Positions 1 to 7,050 are shown, counted from the first letter of the stretch. The stretch is DNA of 7,050 nt from Planctomycetota bacterium (GCA_030616465.1 JAUWXH010000099.1:1-7050); one strand, 5' to 3'. Program-made: numbers and translations. Notes: generated by a model from the letters alone, not told the origin.

Positions 1-12
1 GGATTACTCGTG

Positions 13-109
13 GTCACCCTGAACGAAGCGAAGGGTCTCTCGTCGGATGCGGGGGAGACCCGGTAGTCTGTGACCAGATTCTTCGGTTGCTGCGCTCTCT
101 CAGAATGAC
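13..109. repeat. Inverted pair of an intergenic repeat module
   Basis: A GTCA-CCCTGA...CGAAG-GGTCTC word reads on the plus strand at 13-39. A related word, GTCA-TTCTGA...CGAAG-AATCT, reads on the minus strand from 109 back to about 76. The two share the GTCA-nnCTGA start and CGAAG-nnTCT end and face each other. A short GGGTCTC/GAGACCC pair (33-39 and 55-61) sits between them. From memory, words of this type are scattered through intergenic DNA of many environmental bacteria; I could not check this. The pair lies downstream of the minus-strand sugar transferase and codes for nothing convincing. Confidence 0.55.
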
Positions 110-194
110 AGCGTGCTGGGCTCCCTCAGAAGGACAGCGCGTTGCACTCGCTCAGAATGACAGCGTGCTGCGCTCTCTCAGAATGACAGCGTGT
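91..194. repeat. 26-bp tandem repeat, four units
   Basis: Four head-to-tail units of exactly 26 bp lie at 91-116, 117-142, 143-168 and 169-194. The core is CTCTCTCAGAATGACAGCG. Units 1 and 4 differ only at the last base, unit 3 has two changes near its start, and unit 2 is the most diverged (AGAAGGACAGCGCG). The first unit continues the minus-strand half of the inverted module upstream, so the array looks like local amplification of one end of that module. There are no unique spacers between units, so it is not a CRISPR array. Confidence 0.85.
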
Positions 195-205
195 CGTGCG
201 GGCGC

Positions 206-231
206 GGCGCTACCGGTGGGACACCGGCGCC
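206..231 (-). terminator. GC-rich hairpin after sugar transferase gene
   Basis: GGCG (206-209) and CCGGT (213-217) can pair with ACCGG (223-227) and CGCC (228-231), leaving a GGGAC loop and a 3-base bulge. It lies about 30 bp beyond the stop codon of the minus-strand gene ending at 262. There is no T-tract on either side, so a role as an intrinsic terminator is only possible; it may be just a stable hairpin in GC-rich DNA. Confidence 0.25.
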
Positions 232-261
232 ACATAGAACGGCCGGTACGGCGCCGACGGC

Positions 262-1671
<1,410 letters not shown>

Positions 1672-1761
1672 CGAGTCGATCCACCGCCAGAGCGTCGGGA
1701 TCAGCGGTTCGGTGCGATAGCTCGCGCGGTGCACGAGGGTACCGCGCCGCGCACCTGGTCA

Positions 1762-1815
1762 ATTATCCGCGGATCCGGTGCCGGCGGAAAGGGGTTCAAC
1801 CGCGGAACCGCCGGC
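1762..1815 (-). promoter_or_regulatory. Weak candidate promoter and leader hairpin for sugar transferase
   Basis: On the minus strand GATAAT (1767-1762) resembles a -10 box, with only a poor -35 match (TTTCCG, 1790-1785) at 17-bp spacing. Just upstream, GCCGGCGG (1780-1787) pairs with CCGCCGGC (1808-1815), and the loop holds a second stem, GGTT-C-AACC (1793-1801). This would give a leader of roughly 80 bases before the ATG at 1671. It is a motif match only. Confidence 0.25.
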
Positions 1816-1829
1816 GAGTGTGACTGAAC

Positions 1830-2039
1830 TTTGGGGCAACTGGGGTGGCACGGTCCAGCGTCGCCTGGCGGAGCTCTGGTTCCGAGTGGAATCTTGCCGC
1901 GACGCTGGGCCGTGGGCGCCGAATCGGGTAATTCGTCAAGCCACACGCCACGGCCCAACGCACGCGACAATGCCATCAGGGCGCGGCGTGTCTTGATCAG
2001 CGCGTGCGTTGGACCGTGCCACCCTCAATTGCTGACAAA
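1830..2039. repeat. Nested inverted-repeat element, about 210 bp, MITE/REP-like
   Basis: Four related arms alternate in orientation: A (1849-1864), D (1899-1914, reverse), B (1949-1966), C (2001-2018, reverse). A pairs with D over 16 positions with one mismatch. B pairs with C over 18 positions with one mismatch. Both loops are exactly 34 bases. A also pairs with C: GGGTGGCACGGTCCA (1843-1857) is the perfect complement of 2010-2024. The outer match continues with gaps to TTTG..GCAA (1830-1839) and its complement TTGC..CAAA (2029-2039), giving terminal inverted repeats near 28-30 bp. No gene of its own and no clear target-site duplication are visible. It fills most of the spacer between the sugar transferase and CDF genes. 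It could be a non-autonomous mobile element, a paired REP element or a structured transcript end. Confidence 0.75.
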
Positions 2040-2081
2040 TCATCGTAGCTCCCGATGCTTCAACGGCTTAGCTAGGCCACG

Positions 2082-2115
2082 AAAAATGGTCACACCCCCC
2101 CGCCGGCCGTTGACC
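2082..2115 (-). terminator. Possible terminator of the CDF gene
   Basis: On the minus strand, just past the CDF stop codon, GGTCA (2115-2111) can pair with TGACC (2092-2088), followed by A and TTTTT (2086-2082). The position and T-run fit an intrinsic terminator. The stem is only 5 bp and the 18-base loop, which holds a run of seven G, is large, so the call is weak. Confidence 0.35.
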
Positions 2116-2122
2116 GCAAGGG

Positions 2123-3079
2123 TCACCCATGCTCGTCCGCGGATGCGGTACTCAGGGGGTCGGTGGCGTCTTTGTGTCCGTCCGGGTGGGCGCTCTCGTG
2201 GTCGGCCGGCTCGATGTGTGACGTAATGTGGACCTTGTCGTTCGGGAAGCGGCGGCGGATCGATTCTTCGAGCCGGGAGACGGCGGTGTGGGCTTCGACC
2301 ATCGACAACTCGCCGGGAACCAGCAGGTGAACGTCGACCCACAACTCGTCGTTGAGCGACCGGCAGCGCAACTGGTGAAACCCGGCGATGCTTCCCGCGG
2401 CAGCCTGCTCCTGAAGACTGTCGATCAGTCGGCGGGACACATCCGGATCGACCTGGTCCATCAAGCCGCCGAACGATCTGCGGACGAGCGAGACGCCGCT
2501 GGCCATGATGAGCCCGCCGATGAGCAGGGCCGCGACCGGGTCGAGCCATTCGATCTTGGTGAGCATGACCAGCCCGACGCCGACGATGGCTGCCGCGGTG
2601 GTCCACATGTCCGTCAAGACGTGCTTGCCGTTGGCGACCAGGATCAGCGCGTTGTGCCGGCGGCCGACGCGAACCAGAGCCACGCCCAGCACCAGGTTGA
2701 TCACTGCGAGCGCGCCGGCGATGGCCAACCCAACGCCGAGATGACGCAACTGTGGTCCCCGAATCAGCCCGATCACTCCGCTGGAGATCACGGCAACCGA
2801 GGCGGCGAAGACCAGGGCGCCTTCGAAGCCGGCGGAGAAGTAGGCGATGCGTCCGTGCCCGTAGGGGTGGCCCGTATCCGCCGGGCGCGCGGCATACCAC
2901 AGGCTGAACGCCGCCAGCGTGGTCGCCGCCCCGTGCACGACGGACTCCAGAGCGTCGGAGAAGATTGCGGTGCTGTGTGTCAGGAAGTAGGCGGTCAGTT
3001 TGCCTGCCAGCATAACGACCGAGGCCAGCAGGCTCACCGTTATGGCGGTTTTTCGTGGATCTCGGCTCACGGCGTCCAC
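2123..3079 (-). CDS. Cation diffusion facilitator (CDF) metal exporter
   Basis: This 318-aa protein belongs to the CDF family of proton-coupled divalent-metal (Zn, Fe, Cd, Mn, Co) exporters of the inner membrane, working as dimers. Six hydrophobic helices lie at about 11-33, 36-62, 81-103, 113-136, 153-175 and 179-197. Compared with remembered E. coli YiiP, numbering matches without gaps from TM2 to TM5: H153 and D157 of transport site A, and D68, H71 and H75 (HPYGHG) of site B, are present. The TM2 pair, D45/D49 in YiiP, is E45/H49 here (SDALESVVH). The cytoplasmic dimerisation domain (about 210-291) keeps metal-site residues H235, H251, H264, H288 and E290. A tail from 292 carries four more His and many acidic residues. 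The start is GTG at 3079; a GTG three codons later is an alternative with GGGGTGG ahead of it. The metal cannot be assigned from sequence. It stands alone, divergent from the YIP1-like gene. Confidence 0.94.
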   Translation of the reverse strand: MDAVSRDPRKTAITVSLLASVVMLAGKLTAYFLTHSTAIFSDALESVVHGAATTLAAFSLWYAARPADTGHPYGHGRIAYFSAGFEGALVFAASVAVISSGVIGLIRGPQLRHLGVGLAIAGALAVINLVLGVALVRVGRRHNALILVANGKHVLTDMWTTAAAIVGVGLVMLTKIEWLDPVAALLIGGLIMASGVSLVRRSFGGLMDQVDPDVSRRLIDSLQEQAAAGSIAGFHQLRCRSLNDELWVDVHLLVPGELSMVEAHTAVSRLEESIRRRFPNDKVHITSHIEPADHESAHPDGHKDATDPLSTASADEHG

Positions 3080-3093
3080 CCCATCGTGCCGGC

Positions 3094-3099
3094 ATTATA
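3094..3099 (-). promoter_or_regulatory. TATAAT -10 box for the CDF gene
   Basis: A perfect TATAAT reads on the minus strand, followed by GCC, ending 14 bases before the GTG start at 3079. A transcript starting at the usual distance would have a leader of only a few bases, so the message would be nearly leaderless. This fits the absence of a strong ribosome-binding site. No recognisable -35 hexamer is seen 16-18 bp upstream. Confidence 0.45.
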
Positions 3100-3122
3100 G
3101 CCTCTGCAAGCGGGATGCCATC

Positions 3123-3217
3123 CAGCAGCCGTGGGGCCGGTCCCACGTGGACCCATAGCTGGCGTGTCGCGGCTGCTGCCGAGCACTGCGAGTGAGGAGA
3201 CGAGCCGGCCTGGCTCG
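3123..3217. other. Cluster of hairpins in the divergent spacer
   Basis: CAGCAGCCG (3123-3131) is the exact complement of CGGCTGCTG (3170-3178). Inside it GTGGGG (3131-3136) pairs with TCCCAC (3141-3146) around CCGG. Further on, CGAGCC (3201-3206) pairs with GGCTCG (3212-3217) around a 5-base loop. They lie between two outward-facing TATAAT boxes, upstream of both genes, so they would not be in either message if those boxes are the promoters. They could be operators or simply chance in GC-rich DNA. The rest of the spacer to 3395 shows nothing recognisable beyond the plus-strand promoter and ribosome-binding site. Confidence 0.35.
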
Positions 3218-3289
3218 GCTGCGACTATGAGCATTACCGAATACTGTGCCGCGCGATGCGAATACCCCCGTATGGAACGACGGCGGGAT

Positions 3290-3295
3290 TATAAT
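3290..3295 (+). promoter_or_regulatory. TATAAT -10 box for the YIP1-exporter operon
   Basis: A perfect TATAAT followed by GCC lies about 100 bp before the TTG start at 3396, giving a leader of roughly 90 bases. The same TATAATGCC string occurs on the other strand before the CDF gene. No good -35 hexamer is seen at normal spacing. If real, it would drive the YIP1-like gene and probably the exporter genes after it. Confidence 0.45.
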
Positions 3296-3383
3296 GCCTG
3301 TGCGCCGTTAGAGCCGTTACGCGTGTCTGCAGTACAGGCGCAGGGCATCAGCGCGCGCCCTCGCAGCCCAGTAGACGGATTTC

Positions 3384-3388
3384 GGGGA
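3384..3388 (+). promoter_or_regulatory. Ribosome-binding site setting a TTG start
   Basis: GGGGA sits 7 bases before TTG at 3396. An in-frame TAG at 3372-3374 excludes a more upstream start, and there is no in-frame ATG before codon 93, which is inside the conserved region. TTG at 3396 is therefore the best start. Confidence 0.55.
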
Positions 3389-3395
3389 CTTTACC

Positions 3396-4202
3396 TTGTC
3401 GAAACTGCATGACGCCGCAACGCGTAGAACCGTAGGCGTCCGGGATATCCCCCTGGTCCTGCTGGCTCCGGGCCGGCTCTTCGCCCGCGTCGAAGACGTA
3501 GCCGCTTACGGCTGGCCTCTGGTGATCCTGCTCACCGCCGTCACGCTTATCGGCTACGCCACTGTACAAACCGGGTTGATCGACCGCGAGATTGATCGCG
3601 CCGTTGACGAGAGCATCGCCCGGCTCGAAAGCGAACAGCGTGACGTCGTGGAGCGCTCGGCTTTGCGTGAAATGTACGAAAAGGAATATGAGCTGGGGGA
3701 GTTCAAAAAGCTGCTAACGCGGATTCAGGTTGTCGTGGCCGAGCCGGCCAAGGTCCTCGGCATGACCCTGCTGGTTGCGGCTGTCCTGTACGGCGTGGTG
3801 GCCCTGACCGGCCGGAAGCCCGAATGGCACACCCTGCTGACGATCTGCGTCTTCGCGGGTTTCATCGGTGTGCTGCGGCTACTCATGACGCTGGTGCTGA
3901 TGCTACGCTACGAGACGCTCGGAGTTGACACGTCGCTGGCGTTGCTGGCCCGGCTCATGGCGAAAGACGATGGGGCGGGCCCGATGAGCGTGGCGGTGGC
4001 ATCGGGGTCGCTCTCCGCCCTCGACCCGTTTCGCATGTGGTTCTGGTTAGTGGTGGTCATCGGACTCTCGGCGACCGCGCAACTACGTGGCTGGCGGGCG
4101 TGGGTAACCTGCTCACTCTGCTGGCTGGTGGCCGGCGGCGTGCGGTGTGGGTTGGCGGTTGCCGCGGCGCAAAGCACAGCGACGGTTGCGACAAATGGGT
4201 AG
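3396..4202 (+). CDS. YIP1-family-like inner-membrane protein
   Basis: This 268-aa protein resembles the YIP1 family of small multi-pass membrane proteins, whose bacterial members have no settled function. After a short soluble N-terminus comes PGRLFARVEDVAAYGWPLV (25-43), like the usual entry to a YIP1 domain, and TM1 (about 39-58). A charged, probably helical segment follows (62-112, rich in Glu, Arg and Lys), then hydrophobic helices at about 118-138, 146-171, 213-229 and 234-257. LDPFRMWFW (209-217) matches the family's pattern before its fourth helix. No catalytic motif, Cys pair or nucleotide-binding site is visible. The gene starts at TTG and ends 52 bp before the adaptor gene, on the same strand. 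It may help assemble or regulate the exporter, but that rests on position only. Family assignment is by pattern recognition; the membrane topology is firmer than the name. Confidence 0.75.
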   Translation: MSKLHDAATRRTVGVRDIPLVLLAPGRLFARVEDVAAYGWPLVILLTAVTLIGYATVQTGLIDREIDRAVDESIARLESEQRDVVERSALREMYEKEYELGEFKKLLTRIQVVVAEPAKVLGMTLLVAAVLYGVVALTGRKPEWHTLLTICVFAGFIGVLRLLMTLVLMLRYETLGVDTSLALLARLMAKDDGAGPMSVAVASGSLSALDPFRMWFWLVVVIGLSATAQLRGWRAWVTCSLCWLVAGGVRCGLAVAAAQSTATVATNG

Positions 4203-4254
4203 CCTGAATGCTCACAATGCGAGAATACTCTCAGGGAACCGATCGGAGTAAAGC

Positions 4255-5628
4255 ATGAAGACGGTCATTGGAATCGTGGTTCTCGGAGCGATCGTGGCCG
4301 GGATTTACCTGCTTAACGACTACACGCGCAGCGAAGATGGCAAGAGTCTGCTGGACGTCGCCGGCGAGCTCGAGACGCCGGTCGAGACCACGCAGCCGGA
4401 GCAGCGCGATATCGTGCGCACGGTGCAGGCCCCGGGAGAGGTCGAGGCCTTCGCCGAGGTGGACATCAGTTCCGAGGTTGTCGGCAAGATTCTGGAGATG
4501 CCGGTCGAGGAGGGCGATCCGGTGCAGGTCGGCGAACTGCTGTGCCGCCTGGACGACGCCGACTTCCGCGCCCGCGTCGTGTCTGCCCAGGCCAACGTAG
4601 CCAAGCTCAAGGCCCTGATCACGCAAGCCGGGGCGGACCTCAAACGAGCCGAACTTGATTGGGAGCAGATGCAGCGCCTGCGCGAGACCAATGCCACATC
4701 GCCTACGGAGCTGGCTTACTGCCGCACCGCCCTGATCGGGGCTCAGGCTGTGCTCGAGGTACGCAATCAGGAGCTCGTCGAGGCCGAGGCCGCCCTGGAA
4801 TACGCCCGCGAAGATCTGGCCAAAACGGTTATCGAAGCGCCCCTCAGCGGCGTCGTTTCACAACTGTTCGCCAAGCAGGGCGAGGTGGTCATCACCGGCA
4901 CGATGAACAACCCCGGCACGCGCGTCATGGTCATCAGCGACCTGTCGAAGATGCAGGTGCGCTGCCGCGTTGACGAGACCGATGCCCCGCTGGTCGCCCC
5001 CGGCCAGACGGCCCGCATTTACCTGCAATCGGACACCCGCCGCAGCATCCCCGGCGAGGTGTTCCGCGTCGGAACCAAGGGCACCAAGCTCCCCGGACGC
5101 GACGTGGTCACCTTCGAGACCCTGGTGCTCATCACCAGCGAGGACGCGCGCGTCAAGCCGGGCATGAGCGCCAACCTGGAGATCGAAGTCGCCCGCCAGG
5201 AAAACGCCCTGACGATCCCCATCCAGGCGGTCGTGTATCGCAAACGGCGCGACCTCCCGGAGGATTTCGTGAAGCAGTATGACCAACAGCAGGAATCGCA
5301 GGATCCCGATTCCCACCAGCATCTGGCGGAGTACATCAAGCTCGTCTTCTGCGTGGAGGATGGCAAGGCCCACGTGCGTCTGGTGCAGACCGGCATCAGC
5401 GACGTACGCAGCGTGGAGATCGTGGAGGGTCTCACGCTCGATGATTCAGTAGTGACCGGGCCCTACCGCAGCCTCGACCGGCTCAAGGACGGCTCACCGG
5501 TCAAACTCGAGGAGAAGGAGTCCGAGAGCGCGGACCAGGAGCCTGATGCCGGCGACGACGACGAGACTCCCGGCCCGGCGTCCCAACCGAGCGACGACAC
5601 CCACACCGAAGCGGATCGCGACGAATGA
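4255..5628 (+). CDS. HlyD/MacA-type periplasmic adaptor of an efflux pump
   Basis: This 457-aa protein is the membrane-fusion subunit that links an inner-membrane transporter to an outer-membrane channel. One hydrophobic anchor (about 4-20) places it in the inner membrane facing the periplasm; there is no lipobox Cys. The first lipoyl half lies at about 57-101 (GEVEAFAEVDISSEVVGKI), followed by an alpha-helical hairpin (102-190) and the second lipoyl half (TVIEAPLSGVVSQL, 191-204). Next come the beta-barrel with MQVRCRVDETD (233-243) and the KPGMSANLEI strand (301-310). It is longer than E. coli MacA (371 aa): a hydrophilic insert (about 328-360, Gln/Asp-rich) follows IPIQAVVYRK, and an acidic tail (about 418-457) ends the chain. 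The ATG has a good GGAG six bases upstream (4245-4248). Its stop overlaps the start of the ATPase gene by ATGA, so translation is probably coupled. Substrate is unknown. Confidence 0.93.
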   Translation: MKTVIGIVVLGAIVAGIYLLNDYTRSEDGKSLLDVAGELETPVETTQPEQRDIVRTVQAPGEVEAFAEVDISSEVVGKILEMPVEEGDPVQVGELLCRLDDADFRARVVSAQANVAKLKALITQAGADLKRAELDWEQMQRLRETNATSPTELAYCRTALIGAQAVLEVRNQELVEAEAALEYAREDLAKTVIEAPLSGVVSQLFAKQGEVVITGTMNNPGTRVMVISDLSKMQVRCRVDETDAPLVAPGQTARIYLQSDTRRSIPGEVFRVGTKGTKLPGRDVVTFETLVLITSEDARVKPGMSANLEIEVARQENALTIPIQAVVYRKRRDLPEDFVKQYDQQQESQDPDSHQHLAEYIKLVFCVEDGKAHVRLVQTGISDVRSVEIVEGLTLDDSVVTGPYRSLDRLKDGSPVKLEEKESESADQEPDAGDDDETPGPASQPSDDTHTEADRDE

Positions 5629-6383
5629 CCACCGACCCAGCCACGCCAGCAGACCCGCAGCCGGTGATCGAACTGATCGACGTGCGCAAGATCTACCGCG
5701 TCGGCACTGAACTGGTGCACGCGTTGCGGGGCACGTCGCTGACCATCTACGAGAACGAGTACGTGGCGATCATGGGCCCGTCGGGCTCCGGCAAGAGCAC
5801 GATGATGAACATCCTGGGCTGCCTGGACGTGCTCAGCGAAGGCGTTTACCGGCTGCGCGGCCAGGATGTTTCCAAGCTGTCACAGACCAGGCTTGCCAAC
5901 ATCCGCGGGCGGCAGATCGGCTTCGTGTTTCAATCCTTCGAGCTCTTGCCGCGCACCACCGCGCTGAAGAACGTCGAGCTGCCGTTGCGTTACTCGCGCA
6001 CTCGTCACCGCCGTCAACGCGCCCTGGAAGCCCTGCGGCACGTCAACCTGGCCGACCGGGCGCACCACCGGCCCAACCAGCTTTCCGGCGGCGAGAAGCA
6101 GCGGGTTGCCATTGCCCGCGCGCTCGGCCAACAACCCGACCTCATCCTCGCCGACGAGCCGACCGGAAACCTCGACACCGCCACCGGCAACGAGATCATG
6201 GTGATCTTCGACCGGCTGCACGCCGAGGGGCAGACCCTGATCATCGTTACCCACGAGGACCACGTCGCCCGGCACTGTAAACGGGTCATAAAGCTGCGTG
6301 ACGGGCAGATCGTCTCGGACTCGGGCGACGGTCGCGGCGTCCACAGCGGTCAGGCCGGGAAGGATGAGGCCGCCACGTCATGA
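5625..6383 (+). CDS. MacB/LolD-type ABC transporter ATPase
   Basis: This 252-aa nucleotide-binding subunit hydrolyses ATP to drive the adjacent permease on the cytoplasmic face of the inner membrane. All ABC motifs are present: Walker A GPSGSGKST (51-59), Q-loop at Q103 in FVFQSFELLPR, signature LSGGEKQR (153-160), Walker B LILADEP (173-179) with catalytic E178, D-loop GNLD (181-184) and the switch His H210 in VTHE. The FVFQSFELLPRTTALKNVEL stretch is characteristic of the MacB/LolD/FtsE group rather than importers. In E. coli MacB this domain is fused to the permease; here it is a separate gene. The start ATG overlaps the adaptor stop and the stop overlaps the permease start, both as ATGA. 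The 30-residue end beyond the ABC core is polar and of unknown role. Length and motifs are normal and the protein looks functional. Confidence 0.96.
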   Translation: MTTDPATPADPQPVIELIDVRKIYRVGTELVHALRGTSLTIYENEYVAIMGPSGSGKSTMMNILGCLDVLSEGVYRLRGQDVSKLSQTRLANIRGRQIGFVFQSFELLPRTTALKNVELPLRYSRTRHRRQRALEALRHVNLADRAHHRPNQLSGGEKQRVAIARALGQQPDLILADEPTGNLDTATGNEIMVIFDRLHAEGQTLIIVTHEDHVARHCKRVIKLRDGQIVSDSGDGRGVHSGQAGKDEAATS

Positions 6384-7050
6384 GAGCTTTGAGACTGCTC
6401 ATCCGCGTGCTGCTGTTCATCCCCAACCACATCTACGCAACCGCCAGCAACGTGGCCACCGCGCTCGTGCAGATCTGGGCGAACAAGATCCGCTCGTTGC
6501 TCACGGTGCTGGGCATCATCATCGCAGTGACCTCGATCATCACCGTCGTCACGCTGGTGGAGGGCTTCGGCGACTACATCACAAACTTCCTGCGCGGCCT
6601 GGGAACGAACATGATGGTCGTCTACCCGGAATCGGTTCGCGGGCCACGGGGAGAGTATCTCCGCCCGGGCGAGATGACCATCGAGGACATTCAGGCGGTT
6701 GACGCACACGCCTTGGCGATCCGGCGTTCCTCGCCCGCAATCTACGCCCGCGCCACCATCGAGTACGGCCGCCAACAGCTCAATCAGGTCTCGCTCCGCG
6801 GCACGAACGAGCTCTTCCAGGCGATCCGCAGCCTCTACGTGGACGCCGGACGCTTCTTCGCACCCATCGACGTGGAGAACTCCGCCCCGGTCTGCGTGCT
6901 TGGCCGCGAAGTCCTGCGCAAGCTCGAGTGCGATGAGTCCGTCATCGACGACTTCGTCCACATCGACAACCAGCGCTTCCAGGTGATCGGCCTGCTCGAG
7001 TCGAAAGGCAGCTTCATGGGCGAGAACCAGGACGAGCTGATCGTCATCCC
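6380..7050 (+). CDS. MacB/FtsX-type ABC transporter permease (partial, 3' end cut off)
   Basis: This is the membrane subunit of the exporter. The first 223 codons are in the window and the frame is open to the edge. After an N-terminal extension of about 35 residues comes WANKIRSLLTVLGIIIAV (33-50), the typical start of the first membrane helix (about 38-60), then GLGTNMMVVYP (73-83). The periplasmic MacB core domain follows, with the MTIEDIQAV segment (99-107), FQVIGLLESKGSF (200-212) and NQDELIVI (216-223) at the cut. The remaining periplasmic part and the three C-terminal helices expected for the family lie beyond the window. ATG at 6380 overlaps the ATPase stop codon. MacB-type pumps act by mechanotransmission, moving substrate from the periplasm through the outer membrane. 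Substrate cannot be predicted; macrolides, lipopeptides, siderophores and peptides are all known for relatives. Confidence 0.93.
   Translation, partial: MRALRLLIRVLLFIPNHIYATASNVATALVQIWANKIRSLLTVLGIIIAVTSIITVVTLVEGFGDYITNFLRGLGTNMMVVYPESVRGPRGEYLRPGEMTIEDIQAVDAHALAIRRSSPAIYARATIEYGRQQLNQVSLRGTNELFQAIRSLYVDAGRFFAPIDVENSAPVCVLGREVLRKLECDESVIDDFVHIDNQRFQVIGLLESKGSFMGENQDELIVI

Noticed and set aside
91..194. Possible CRISPR array
   Set aside because: The units are contiguous at 26 bp with no unique spacers, and no cas gene is present.
2065..2078. Imperfect palindrome GGCTTAGCTAGGCC
   Set aside because: Short, with two mismatches, and no link to a known operator; could be chance.
1701..2226. 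Small frames on both strands (1701-1976 minus, 1831-2226 plus) across the inverted repeat
   Set aside because: Their peptides are translations of the repeat arms and show no domain or ribosome-binding site; the region is better explained as non-coding repeat.
2228..3100. 290-codon open frame on the plus strand
   Set aside because: It is antisense to the CDF gene, with the low-complexity Asp/Gly/Gln/Arg composition expected of an antisense frame in GC-rich DNA.
2040..3146. 368-codon open frame on the minus strand
   Set aside because: It is an out-of-frame shadow of the CDF gene: Arg/Gly/Pro-rich with no domain, while the other frame has all CDF motifs and membrane helices.
3131..3412. 93-codon plus-strand frame in the divergent spacer, with an internal ATG at 3227
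   Set aside because: It runs through the hairpins and the TATAAT box, overlaps the supported TTG start by 17 bases, and has no recognisable domain.
4203..4235. CCTGA/TCAGG hairpin between the YIP1-like and adaptor genes
   Set aside because: The stem is 5 bp with a large loop and no T-run, so it is not a convincing terminator between the genes.

Overview
The window is GC-rich bacterial chromosome with two genes on the minus strand (sugar-phosphate transferase, cation diffusion facilitator) and four on the plus strand (YIP1-like membrane protein, HlyD/MacA-type adaptor, MacB-type ATPase, MacB-type permease cut off by the window end). The envelope genes, the periplasmic adaptor and the start-codon use (GTG, TTG) indicate a diderm bacterium. 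The overall style (YIP1 gene beside a split MacAB-like exporter, an adaptor with a long charged insert and acidic tail, repeat-rich spacers) suggests the Planctomycetota, perhaps Phycisphaerae. That placement is an inference from style; no marker gene is present.

Layout: 1-261 is non-coding and repeat-rich, with a 26-bp tandem repeat in four units and an inverted pair of a GTCA-nnCTGA-type intergenic repeat. 262-1671 (minus) encodes a WcaJ/EPS-family polyprenyl-phosphate sugar phosphotransferase. 1735-2122 is a spacer dominated by a roughly 210-bp element of nested inverted repeats (1830-2039). 2123-3079 (minus) encodes a CDF metal exporter. 3080-3395 is a divergent spacer with TATAAT boxes facing both ways and several hairpins. 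3396-4202 encodes the YIP1-like protein, starting at TTG. 4255-5628, 5625-6383 and 6380 onward encode adaptor, ATPase and permease, joined by two ATGA stop/start overlaps.

How the genes work together: the last three form a tripartite MacAB-like efflux system. The ATPase energises the FtsX/MacB-fold permease, and the inner-membrane-anchored adaptor bridges the periplasm, presumably to an outer-membrane TolC-like channel not seen here. The YIP1-like gene lies 52 bp upstream on the same strand and is probably co-transcribed. The CDF protein and the sugar transferase are functionally separate: metal export and initiation of lipid-linked polysaccharide synthesis.

I see no CRISPR array, toxin-antitoxin pair, phage gene, transposase, tRNA or rRNA. 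No clearly new protein system is visible. The most unusual structure is the non-coding nested inverted repeat at 1830-2039.
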